Shown here in pieces: positions 55,402 through 63,514 of a DNA stretch of 64,000 nucleotides (within the stretch, counting starts at the first letter, position 1; each line of letters starts with the position of its first letter). The stretch covers positions 4,489,058 through 4,553,057 of the forward strand of contig NZ_CP116967.1 in the NCBI RefSeq assembly GCF_032050975.1. The letters are read 5' to 3'. The stretch comes from Candidatus Nitrospira allomarina. Its GTDB lineage: Bacteria > Nitrospirota > Nitrospiria > Nitrospirales > UBA8639. The translations under genes and the position numbers were made by a program. Under the pieces are notes generated by a model that saw only the letters and a list, made by a program, of their open reading frames with translations, searched no databases and was not told the origin of the DNA.

Positions 55402-56655
55402 TTATCGTAATTTCACCCGACGAATTTTATTTTCATTCCGTTCACAAATGTACAAATACCCCTGTGAGTCCAAGGTCAGGCCAGCTGGAGTGTTCACAAT
55501 CGCCTCAATGGCAATAAGGCCATCACCATGTTTCAACATCCCAGCGTCTTCTTTTGCCACAAAGCGCGCAGCACCGCACCCACCCATATTTTTGTCATCG
55601 TAGCCACTATCGCCATTCCCCGCGACGGTAGTAATGATACCGGTCTGGCAATCAACTTTTCGAACCCGGTGATTCATGGAATCGGAAATATACACATTGC
55701 CATCTGAGTCCACCACAGCGCCCTCCGGGACATTAAGCATGGATTTCACCGCTAACTTTCCATCGCCGTCAAATCCATACCGACAGATGCCAGCCACGGT
55801 GGACATCGTGCCTGTTTTCCGATCTAGCTTTCGGATGCGGTTTGTTCCCTTATCAGTGATATAAAGGTCTCCATGTTTGTCCACATCGATATCGACCACG
55901 TCATACAACTTGCACTCCAAAGCCGGCCTGCCATCGTCAAGATATAACGATAAATCTAGCCCATCTGAACAACGCGGACGCAGCAACCCTTCATCGTTGC
56001 TAAAATCTATCCCAATCGCATCGCCAGAAAGAACAATTAGATTTTGAGCGGTCAGAGGGCTCACGCGCTCATCATCTTCTGCCGTCCAACACCCGGCAAT
56101 GGTCGTAAGCATTCCTGTCTGAGGATTATAATGCCGAATGCGATGGGCTTGAGTGTCTGCAATGTAAAGATGATCCTGATCGTCGATTGCTATGGCTGCC
56201 GGATAGGTTAAATTGCACTCCAAGGCTGGCCCATCCCCATTATATCCCCACTGCCCAGTACCGACGATGGTCGTAATAATTCCTGTATCCGCGTCAATTT
56301 TTCGAATTCGATTGCTGCCTGAATCACAGACATAGATATGATTGTGCGAATCACACAAGACATCTAATGGAAGGTAAAGCCCAGCTTCCCCACAAGGTCC
56401 GTAATCGCCGCTATAACAAGTCTCACCGGTCCCCGCAAAGTTATGCAGAAGACCTGTTTCCATATCCACTCGCCTGATTCGGTCAGAACCGGATTCGGCA
56501 ATGTAGAAAAACCGACCATCCCGATCGACCGTAATATGGTTAGGCAGCGGAATTCCAGATTTCACCGCTCGCTTGCCATCACCCGTACTGCGAGACTTCC
56601 CATTGCCAGCAAAGGTTTCAATCACCCCGATTTCTAACGCCGTCTCGATACTCAT
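55402..56655 (-). CDS. NHL-repeat beta-propeller protein
   Basis: A 417-aa protein built of about six to seven NHL repeats. Each has the pattern GxxGDG-A-...PxxIAVD-x-G-LYIADxxNHRIRK-D-TGxI-TVAG. The repeats cover almost the full length, giving one closed propeller. There is no signal peptide, so it is probably cytoplasmic. An ATG at 56655 was preferred over a TTG at 56673. NHL propellers bind proteins or ligands. It sits between the haem-b and tatA-like genes, and its role there is unknown. Confidence 0.82.
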   Translation of the reverse strand: MSIETALEIGVIETFAGNGKSRSTGDGKRAVKSGIPLPNHITVDRDGRFFYIAESGSDRIRRVDMETGLLHNFAGTGETCYSGDYGPCGEAGLYLPLDVLCDSHNHIYVCDSGSNRIRKIDADTGIITTIVGTGQWGYNGDGPALECNLTYPAAIAIDDQDHLYIADTQAHRIRHYNPQTGMLTTIAGCWTAEDDERVSPLTAQNLIVLSGDAIGIDFSNDEGLLRPRCSDGLDLSLYLDDGRPALECKLYDVVDIDVDKHGDLYITDKGTNRIRKLDRKTGTMSTVAGICRYGFDGDGKLAVKSMLNVPEGAVVDSDGNVYISDSMNHRVRKVDCQTGIITTVAGNGDSGYDDKNMGGCGAARFVAKEDAGMLKHGDGLIAIEAIVNTPAGLTLDSQGYLYICERNENKIRRVKLR

Positions 56656-56743
56656 AGACAATTCACCCTTCAACGTTCATTTCAAAAATCCGGTCCAATC
56701 ACCACCACGAAGAAGCTTTTGGCCCCTTGCCGTTATAACAGAA

Positions 56744-57070
56744 TTAGGCCTTAGAGGACGCAGGAACCTGTTCCTGTTGAGCCGGCTGGACTGCTGCCGG
56801 TGGTGGCACTGGGGAACCCGTTTCTAACGGCGCGGTATGCATAGGCTGTGAAATTTGCGGTTGAGCATTGCCCTGGTTGGCGGATGCCGTATTTTCCACC
56901 TGTACTTGGGGGTCTAGGTCATACGCTTCTGCCTCTTGAACAGATTTCTTGAACCCTTTGATCGCTTTTCCGACCCCTTCGCCCAATTGCGGTAATTTTC
57001 CCGCCCCAAAAATGATTAGCACAATCATGAGGATGAGAATTAATTCTGTAAATCCTAAGCTTCCAAACAT
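56744..57070 (-). CDS. tatA: Twin-arginine translocase subunit TatA/E
   Basis: A 108-aa protein with the TatA signature: a short N-terminal helix ([19 protein letters not shown]), the [22 protein letters not shown] hinge with the conserved FG and amphipathic helix, and an acidic, Pro/Gln-rich tail. An AAGGAGAGG ribosome-binding site precedes the ATG at 57070. TatA forms the channel for folded, cofactor-loaded proteins. Location among NXR maturation genes suggests it serves export of NxrA with its partners, as in other Nitrospira NXR loci; no tatB or tatC is in the window. Confidence 0.92.
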   Translation of the reverse strand: MFGSLGFTELILILMIVLIIFGAGKLPQLGEGVGKAIKGFKKSVQEAEAYDLDPQVQVENTASANQGNAQPQISQPMHTAPLETGSPVPPPAAVQPAQQEQVPASSKA

Positions 57071-57092
57071 GGTACCTCTCCTTGTTGGGGTA

Positions 57093-57497
57093 TCACTTTT
57101 TTACCGTTTCACGCGAACGCTTGTTAAATCGATCCTTGAGACGATTTCTGGTTTCTTCCGCCTGCTCAAACATCTTACACTTTTCATAGGTGTTAATCAG
57201 ATTATAATAGGCCAATGGTTCATCCTGATTATTTTCAACGGCATCTTCCATGATCTTCACTGCCATATCAGGTTTCTTCAGATTTAGGGCAATTTCCATG
57301 AGCTTAAAACTCGACTCAAGATGACTTGGATCAAACTGCAGGACTTTCATATAAGCCTGCATAGCCATGTCTATCGTATTAAAGTCGGAGACATTGGGAT
57401 CATCCAATTTCTCATAGACTCCAGCCAAATTATACCAAGCAATCGGATCTTCCGGTGAAATTTCGATCAGACGTTCGAAATACTCTTTGGCCTCCAA
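57093..57497 (-). CDS. TPR protein, C-terminal part of a frameshifted gene
   Basis: This 134-codon frame holds TPR repeats: [34 protein letters not shown] and [20 protein letters not shown]. Continuing upstream in the same frame gives LFNVGRLYNDKN, which joins directly to the LELNP end of the N-terminal frame at 57550-57909 if one C is removed from a five-C run (57555-57559). The restored protein would have 271 residues and six or seven TPRs. It is probably not translated on its own. Confidence 0.65.
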   Translation of the reverse strand: MEAKEYFERLIEISPEDPIAWYNLAGVYEKLDDPNVSDFNTIDMAMQAYMKVLQFDPSHLESSFKLMEIALNLKKPDMAVKIMEDAVENNQDEPLAYYNLINTYEKCKMFEQAEETRNRLKDRFNKRSRETVKK

Positions 57498-57549
57498 AAA
57501 TGCATTTTTGTCATTATAGAGTCGGCCGACATTAAAGAGTGCCAGAACA

Positions 57550-57909
57550 TCATAGGGGGTTTAGTTCCAGCGCTCGTTTAAATTGAGCCGTGGCTTCGTC
57601 CAACATCCCTTTCGTTCCATAAATCGTTCCAAGATTCGAGTAGTACATGGCTAGAGACCGATCCATTTCAATCCGAAGGCCCTCTGCCATCTCAATGGAT
57701 TTCTTTACTTCCGCCAGGGCTTCATCCATCCGTCCTTTATTGAAGTAAAGTTCACCCAAGCGACACCGCGCTTGAAAGTCGTCCGGCTCCTCACTCAGAA
57801 GTTTTTCAATCTCAGCAATTTCCTCATCAACCGTTAAGGGGCGATCTTCTGTGGTCGTCTCCCCAGACTGCGGATCCATTGTTTGGCTTCCAGCACTTTG
57901 TTCTTCCAT
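57550..57909 (-). CDS. TPR protein, N-terminal part of a frameshifted gene
   Basis: The 119-codon frame starts with an acidic, low-complexity stretch (about 30 residues), then two TPR units (ARCRLGELYFNKGRMDEAL and YSNLGTIYGTKGMLDEA). It stops at RALELNPL, in the middle of a repeat. Its natural continuation lies in the next frame (57093-57497). It starts just before the membrane-protein gene stop at 57924, so the gene is in the NXR-associated run. TPRs suggest an assembly or scaffold role. Confidence 0.7.
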   Translation of the reverse strand: MEEQSAGSQTMDPQSGETTTEDRPLTVDEEIAEIEKLLSEEPDDFQARCRLGELYFNKGRMDEALAEVKKSIEMAEGLRIEMDRSLAMYYSNLGTIYGTKGMLDEATAQFKRALELNPL

Positions 57910-57923
57910 TTCAGGTGTCCTAA

Positions 57924-59036
57924 CTACTGTGTTTGCCCGTATACGGGACGAATTGGTTGATAGACTACCCCCTCTTGGGTTTTCTTACGAAGTTTCCCTA
58001 AAGTTCCTCTTTTATCAATATTTAGCAACATTAACCCAAGCACTACCATCAAGGTCAAATGTGATAATTGAAGCGCATAGCCTGCCATAAACATGAGACC
58101 TAGCCCATAGCCTGCTAATCGACCAATCAACACCAACTTAATCACGGTATACGCCCAGCAGGTAAAGCCCAACACATAAAATGCAAAAGGGAGATAAAAG
58201 GTATAGCCCATTCCCATTTGAAAAATCCAGCCTATCCCCTCTCCAGCCTTCCTAACTTCTTTGGCCACTTCAGGATTCCAAAGAGAAAGGAAAAAATCCA
58301 TGAACAGTAATGCCAAAAAAGCACTCCCTCCGCTAATAACCAAAGTTAATCCCCACCGGCGTTGTTGCTTGTTTTTTGTAATAATCGAAGTGGTGCCATA
58401 GGCCCAAAAGACCAGGATGCTTGAAAGAACCATTAGTGCTTCCCCGAGCCTATTACCTTCATGCACCAGGGGAGGGGCATCAAAAATATTGAGCCATCCA
58501 TAAGTCGTTGACATCGTCTGATAATACAGCCATCCACTAATACCCAGGAAGAAACTACTCACCATAAGCCTTTGACTCAACACACGGTGAGTAACCCAAT
58601 ATTCCAAAACCAGAAAAACGATCAATCCAAACGCCAAAATATTATAAAGAATCGTCCCAACCATCACTGGAGGAAAGAATAAATAACCCACCGTACATGC
58701 TACCAATAAGGCTGCCAATGGAATAACAACCTTATCCCACTCTCCTACCCACAGCTTGGTCCGTAATTTTTGAACCAGCAAAATACCCAAAATCAGAAAA
58801 ACTAGTATGGCCGTCATATTCAATAAGACAAACCCTAATGAAGAGAGAGTGCGAAATCCGATCCTGACCGCTTCATATTTTTCGGCTAATTTGCCAAGAT
58901 GCATACCCAACCGTGAAACCAGCCGATACAGCACCAATTCAAAAAAGGCTGCAAATAGCAAACTCTTAAGACCCCATTCAAAAAGGAGCCCTGGGCCGTC
59001 GATTCTTTCCTGGCTCTTTTGAGTAGTAGAAATCAT
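57924..59036 (-). CDS. Polytopic membrane protein of unknown family
   Basis: A 370-aa protein with about ten hydrophobic helices and few long loops, for example FVLLNMTAILVFLILGILL and LALLFMDFFLSLW. It has no CxxCH, no clear haem or quinone motif and no signal peptide; His residues are scattered. It is placed between the TPR gene and the radical SAM gene and probably belongs to the NXR-associated run. A cytochrome-b-like or permease function is possible but not supported by sequence. Confidence 0.7.
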   Translation of the reverse strand: MISTTQKSQERIDGPGLLFEWGLKSLLFAAFFELVLYRLVSRLGMHLGKLAEKYEAVRIGFRTLSSLGFVLLNMTAILVFLILGILLVQKLRTKLWVGEWDKVVIPLAALLVACTVGYLFFPPVMVGTILYNILAFGLIVFLVLEYWVTHRVLSQRLMVSSFFLGISGWLYYQTMSTTYGWLNIFDAPPLVHEGNRLGEALMVLSSILVFWAYGTTSIITKNKQQRRWGLTLVISGGSAFLALLFMDFFLSLWNPEVAKEVRKAGEGIGWIFQMGMGYTFYLPFAFYVLGFTCWAYTVIKLVLIGRLAGYGLGLMFMAGYALQLSHLTLMVVLGLMLLNIDKRGTLGKLRKKTQEGVVYQPIRPVYGQTQ

Positions 59037-59107
59037 TTTTTTGAACTTCAGATATTGAAGCGCATGCGTAATAAGATAGCTAGATTTTCATCCAGGATAG
59101 CTTACAT

Positions 59108-60880
59108 CTATACCCTGGAGGGCTCCATCTCAAGCTCTTTGTTATGCCGGGTGATATACAACAACCCATCTGCCATGGAGTAGTTAAAGGGTAATTCACA
59201 GACAACTTCACTAATCTTTTCATACACATATTGATATACTTTTTCAGCTTGCTCTGGAGTCATCCCCGATTTTACTTCATAAAAGAACCCTAAACTCAAA
59301 TCTTCCGAGGCTGGTCGCATAATTCGTTGAATCCCGTATCCTCCTGGATCGCTCATAATAGGGGCTTCCTTTTCTAAATCAAACAAGCACGGTTGACAGG
59401 AAAACCCATAGGAGGAATGCAGCTTCGTATTATTAACAATAAAATTCAATGTTTCCAATGATTCTTCTTCTGTTTCGGTCGGGAACCCTACAATCACATA
59501 GCAATGCACCGCAATTCCAAGATCAACACAATCGGAACAGATCCGATCAACATTTTCTTGGGTAATCCCCTTCACCATAAAATCCATCAACCGGGCATTA
59601 TAGGTTTCCAAACCAAAGACAATTTTCTGACACCCTGCCTCCCGCATAGAGGTAAGGAGCTCACGAGATAAATTTTTTTCAAATCGCAACTCCGCAGTCC
59701 ACTGTAACCCCAATCTTCGATGAATGAGTTCCTTACACAAGCGCTTGGTTGGCGAAAGAGCCAGGCATTCATCCGTAAAGAAGAAATACGGTGTTTCATA
59801 TTTATGGGACAACGCTTCCAATTCATCCACAACTTTTATCGGATCCTTTTGCCGAAAATTCTGATGATCTAAAGTCAGGGCACAAAAAGCACAATCCTTG
59901 TAATAACAACCTCTAGAAAACTGTACTGGCAACACCGTATGCGGGGCTAAATAGTCACCCAAGGGAAATCCGTCATAATTGGGGGCTGGGTGGTCCGCAA
60001 GGTTTTCAGAGTAAAAGGGTTGATTCACAGTTATTTTTCCATCTTGCCGCCAGATAAGATTCGGCACTTTCGTAAAATCTTTTTTCCCGTCTAGCTGATT
60101 TATCAGTTCCAAAAGGGCCGTCTCACCTTCAAACACAATGAAATCATCCGTCAATTGAAATAACCGATCACACCGTCTGAGATTGTCTACCAACCTTGTA
60201 AAAATACTACCCCCGATGGTGACATGAACCTCCGGATGAATTTCCTTAATTAATTTACACAGAGTTAAACCAGGGATAATCTGTGAGGTTGCGGTGATGG
60301 AGACTCCAACAAAGTTAGGAATATCTTGTCCAAAAGCAGGAAGAAAAAATTTTCGATAAAGCTCAAGATACGGATTTTGGTTCTCATCGTGTACAGCTTG
60401 AAGAATTTCTCGCGAAGAATAGATTGAATACGCAAATTGGTTGTCTACCACCGTCATCCTGGTCGGAAAATATAAAGAAGATACAACCTCCAACCACCGA
60501 TCAATTAAAAAGAGACATTCTCGGTAACGCTCAATGTCGTAAAATTCCTCCCCACGCAATGATGCTTTAACGGGTTCGATTTCATCTATGAGATAGGGAA
60601 AACGGTCAAGGGATTCAACAACACGAGCGTAATGCTCCTTACTCCCATAGCCGGTATCTCCCGAAACCGATGTTTCCAACTTTTTCACCAACTCAACTAA
60701 CCGTGGATAAATATCTAACCCAAATCCTTTAGTTAACACCCTATCAAGCAACTCAATATTTAAATCACGTTGCTGATGAACTGGAACACCGGATTTTTCA
60801 AGAAAGGCCGAAAGACACGGAATACTCAAATAGGGCTGGGAAGGATGCCAACTAGGAGGGAATAAAAGTGAGATTTTCAC
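59108..60880 (-). CDS. B12-binding-domain radical SAM protein
   Basis: A 590-aa protein. The N-terminal third contains a cobalamin-binding-like alpha/beta domain (about 185-265, with VGVSITATSQIIPGLTL and VHVTIGGSIFT). The radical SAM core follows with GCYYKDCAFC: Cys325, Cys330 and Cys333 in a CX4CX2C spacing that is common in this group. Further core strands are YFFFTDECLALSP, KIVFGLETYN and HCYVIVGFPTETEEES. Such enzymes methylate or rearrange unactivated carbon. Its place in an NXR-associated run suggests a role in cofactor or subunit modification, which is only inference. Confidence 0.82.
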   Translation of the reverse strand: MKISLLFPPSWHPSQPYLSIPCLSAFLEKSGVPVHQQRDLNIELLDRVLTKGFGLDIYPRLVELVKKLETSVSGDTGYGSKEHYARVVESLDRFPYLIDEIEPVKASLRGEEFYDIERYRECLFLIDRWLEVVSSLYFPTRMTVVDNQFAYSIYSSREILQAVHDENQNPYLELYRKFFLPAFGQDIPNFVGVSITATSQIIPGLTLCKLIKEIHPEVHVTIGGSIFTRLVDNLRRCDRLFQLTDDFIVFEGETALLELINQLDGKKDFTKVPNLIWRQDGKITVNQPFYSENLADHPAPNYDGFPLGDYLAPHTVLPVQFSRGCYYKDCAFCALTLDHQNFRQKDPIKVVDELEALSHKYETPYFFFTDECLALSPTKRLCKELIHRRLGLQWTAELRFEKNLSRELLTSMREAGCQKIVFGLETYNARLMDFMVKGITQENVDRICSDCVDLGIAVHCYVIVGFPTETEEESLETLNFIVNNTKLHSSYGFSCQPCLFDLEKEAPIMSDPGGYGIQRIMRPASEDLSLGFFYEVKSGMTPEQAEKVYQYVYEKISEVVCELPFNYSMADGLLYITRHNKELEMEPSRV

Positions 60881-61020
60881 AATACGGCTCCCAGGTAATG
60901 GGGAAAATAAGAAACGCAGAATTTGCCTATTTTAAGTTTATACACGTCCCATTCTCTTCAATGCAACATGTAGCTTTTTCTTGTCTTGTCCCATAAACTT
61001 TTATCCGAAATAAGTGCTTT

Positions 61021-61075
61021 AAAAAAAAACCTCCGGCAACTTCCCCCATTACTGGAGTCCATTACCGGAGGTTTT
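61021..61075 (-). terminator. Rho-independent terminator downstream of the NxrC-like gene
   Basis: On the minus strand AAACCTCCGG (from 61074) pairs with CCGGAGGTTT (to 61027) around a ~28-base loop, then runs into nine Ts (61029-61021). It lies ~55 bases beyond the stop of the gene ending at 61130. Confidence 0.8.
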
Positions 61076-61129
61076 CAAGCTCAGCTCTGTCCTATATGAA
61101 AAAGGACCTGATTCAGAAAAGGAATGAAC

Positions 61130-62086
61130 TTAGTTTGGCATTTGAGCCGTAAACCAAGTCGAAATCCCTTTCATCCCATTTCGTTCTACGTTTGAACCGT
61201 CCCAGACGGCAAAAGCTACTGGGAAGCTCGCTCCTGCCGCGAACTGAACATCATTGGGGTCTTGGGTTTTGAGACTCCGCTTCATGACCACTCTCCAGGT
61301 CGGACCGCTGCAGCATCCACCCTTCAGTGACCCATACGGCTCCCATAATCCATTTCCTACCACGTCTTGGGACGCTTGGGTGGTCAACGTACTAAATCCA
61401 TTTGCATTCAAATCTTCGACTGATCCCAGCCGAAGGTTAGGATCGGACATGATGTTTCCAGACCAAATGCCGGGGTTAAATGGCCCTAAACTGCGACCAA
61501 TTCGGTCAGGATAGGTTACACCACCAGCTGGCTCTTCATAGTAATAATCCCATGCTATGGAGGGATATTGATTGTCTACATCCCACATACCGGCCACGCC
61601 AGCTCCAAGATCCTTTTGCCATTCCGCATTCCAACGCCATATGTTGACCGTCCCACCAGACTGTCCCATACATTGGAATGGAGGCGCCCCAGCAGATTGC
61701 ACAGGGAATTGTACCGCCACTTGATCCCTGAAATCCTGAGGACCAATGGTGGTGTTATTTAATGTTTGATCACCCCAGTTAGCCCAAACGCCGATTTCTT
61801 CGCCATTTGTTGCCATTTTGATCATCACAGTTTTCACTGAAATGTTCGGGTGCATTGGGGTCGTTATCGTCTGCCCACTTAATGGGGCAACGATACCGGG
61901 CACGGACTCCCATACAGGATTCGCCGCATCCATAGGGATTGGGCCAGTAATTTTGCCAACCGGAATCGTTACCGGCTGCGAGACGGCCAGCGGAATCTGC
62001 CCCATGGTCAAACCTACACACACCACCAGGACAGACAGAAGAACGCCAAACACCAGTCGTTTGTTACGCGTCTGCACCAATCTCAT
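61130..62086 (-). CDS. nxrC: NxrC-like haem-b-binding gamma subunit of nitrite oxidoreductase
   Basis: A 318-aa secreted protein with a Sec-type signal (LVFGVLLSVLVVCVGLTMG, cleavage near AVSQ). A DMSO-reductase-family gamma-subunit beta-sandwich follows. FQCMGQ with Met140 and WRVVMKRSL with Lys269 are the expected axial haem-b ligands; VNIWRWNAEWQ and VAFAVWDGSNVERNG are family motifs. It has its own terminator, so it is probably the last gene of the transcript with torD and the ferredoxin. In Nitrospira such proteins are the proposed membrane- or acceptor-facing NXR subunit. Identification as NxrC rests on motifs and context. Confidence 0.82.
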   Translation of the reverse strand: MRLVQTRNKRLVFGVLLSVLVVCVGLTMGQIPLAVSQPVTIPVGKITGPIPMDAANPVWESVPGIVAPLSGQTITTPMHPNISVKTVMIKMATNGEEIGVWANWGDQTLNNTTIGPQDFRDQVAVQFPVQSAGAPPFQCMGQSGGTVNIWRWNAEWQKDLGAGVAGMWDVDNQYPSIAWDYYYEEPAGGVTYPDRIGRSLGPFNPGIWSGNIMSDPNLRLGSVEDLNANGFSTLTTQASQDVVGNGLWEPYGSLKGGCCSGPTWRVVMKRSLKTQDPNDVQFAAGASFPVAFAVWDGSNVERNGMKGISTWFTAQMPN

Positions 62087-62203
62087 AATGACGCATCCTC
62101 CTTTGATAAAAGATTAAAACCGAAAAGACTGCTAACTACCTGTCTCCTCAAACCTGTCGCCACTAAAACAAATTTTCGAAAAAGGACTTAACCCAATTAT
62201 TCA

Positions 62204-62584
62204 CTAAGCATTTCCTGATTGGCCTGATGCTCCACTTTCCTTATCCAAAAATGCATCTGCTCCAACTTCACTCATTAGGAGGCTTAGCTCGTTTCCTTGA
62301 TCTTGAGCCCCGCATTCGAAACTTTGCCCTTCCGGATTATTGTATGACGCAGGGCGATAATCCGTTTCTGAATAAGGCTGAGGTGTCACCCCTAAAAACG
62401 CAATATCGAAAGCAATCCAATGAGAGGTAAAATCAGCCAAAATCTTATAAAAACCGTAATCGGCTTTTCTATTTAACATTCCTGAAAACAAAGGAACCCA
62501 TCGACCAATATGCTCTTTAACGAATTTTTTCTCGGCTTCAATGACGGTTCTAAGCTTTTTCTGCCCCGTCATGAAGAATGGCAT
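62204..62584 (-). CDS. TorD/NarJ-like chaperone, C-terminal part of a frameshifted gene
   Basis: This 126-codon frame begins after a frame change. From EAEKKFVKEHIGRWVPLFSG it shows the C-terminal helices of TorD-family chaperones (…H…RW.P.F……FY…LA.FT..W…D…LG). Its first ~12 residues (MPFFMTGQKKLR) are out-of-frame noise. It joins to the frame at 62550-63176 when one A is removed from the five-A run (62560-62556), giving AEKLRTVIEAEKKF. A short, acidic, low-complexity tail follows and is probably not part of the fold. Confidence 0.65.
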   Translation of the reverse strand: MPFFMTGQKKLRTVIEAEKKFVKEHIGRWVPLFSGMLNRKADYGFYKILADFTSHWIAFDIAFLGVTPQPYSETDYRPASYNNPEGQSFECGAQDQGNELSLLMSEVGADAFLDKESGASGQSGNA

Positions 62585-63176
62585 ATGATTCTTTGTACGC
62601 CAGATAATGCATAAATTCCAACTCTACACTCAAATGATCCAGGCGTTCATGAATATCTGGAGAAAGCTGGAGGCCAAAGGCACTATAAAAACCGGCAATA
62701 TCTCCCATCACGTAGGACTGGCCGAAAACGTGATCATTTCCAAATAATGTCTCGTATGGCGGACAATCTAACGCGATGACATTGCTAAATACTCGACGAT
62801 GTTCATCACGTAAGTCTTGGAGACTCCAGTTTTCACCTTCTGATGATATCCAAGATTCAATGGCATCAAAATTACCCACTAATGCATCAAGACGCTCTTG
62901 CGCTTCATCGCCCCCTATATTTTGTAGCTCTTTTTTTAACCCCTCTAATGCCGACTTTCCATCCTCAACAAATTCCCCACTCTGAAGATAATCCAGAAAT
63001 TCCTCGTCTTCTGGGTAGAGATATCCCCAAGATACCAACAGATAAAGTTTGCTGCGACAAAGCGCCCGATCAACAGCGGGCGCATCTTTTGGAGAAATCT
63101 TGACGGCCTTTTCATTTCCCGAAACTGGCATTCCGTTTTTCCCTGCTTTCTTCCCCTCTTTAACGCCTGAAGTCAT
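62550..63176 (-). CDS. TorD/NarJ-like molybdoenzyme chaperone, N-terminal part of a frameshifted gene
   Basis: The 208-codon frame starts at an ATG with an AGGTGA site. It shows TorD-family features: ALCRSKLYLLVSWGYLYPEDEEFLD, DLRDEHRRVFSNV with the conserved E-H-R, DCPPYETLFG, and ERLDHLSVELEFMHYLAYKE. It then runs out of frame at HDGAEKA. TorD/NarJ chaperones bind the Tat signal and guide molybdenum cofactor insertion into NxrA-type enzymes. Together with the C-terminal frame the protein would have 323 residues. The gene lies between the ferredoxin and nxrC. Confidence 0.8.
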   Translation of the reverse strand: MTSGVKEGKKAGKNGMPVSGNEKAVKISPKDAPAVDRALCRSKLYLLVSWGYLYPEDEEFLDYLQSGEFVEDGKSALEGLKKELQNIGGDEAQERLDALVGNFDAIESWISSEGENWSLQDLRDEHRRVFSNVIALDCPPYETLFGNDHVFGQSYVMGDIAGFYSAFGLQLSPDIHERLDHLSVELEFMHYLAYKESYAILHDGAEKA

Positions 63177-63514
63177 ATTTCACCTAACTTTTAAAATTTT
63201 TTCAATTCACAAGCATTTAGGATCATTGTCAGGGCCATTAAGGATTCATGAAAAAGGGATCAGATAATAGGACAACAGCCCTATGAAGTCAAGACTCCAT
63301 TATCCCTGATAGCCCCATAGTTTTCAGAATTTTCCCGCAAACTAAATTCCCTAATTCTATCGTAGAAAATCTACACAAAAAAACTTCCTTTTTAGGCCTC
63401 CGTCCATTTTTCATACCTCCCAGCCAATAGGTTCCTATTTACACGTTTCTTCTCCAGGTCATTCAAGCTAATACTCAATCACCATTAATTTAATTCTAAA
63501 ATACCAAACTTTCC
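63177..63514. other. Intergenic stretch without a supported gene
   Basis: About 340 AT-rich bases between the ferredoxin and TorD-like genes, both on the minus strand. No open frame, hairpin or motif was recognised. It may hold a promoter for the torD-nxrC transcript. Confidence 0.4.
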
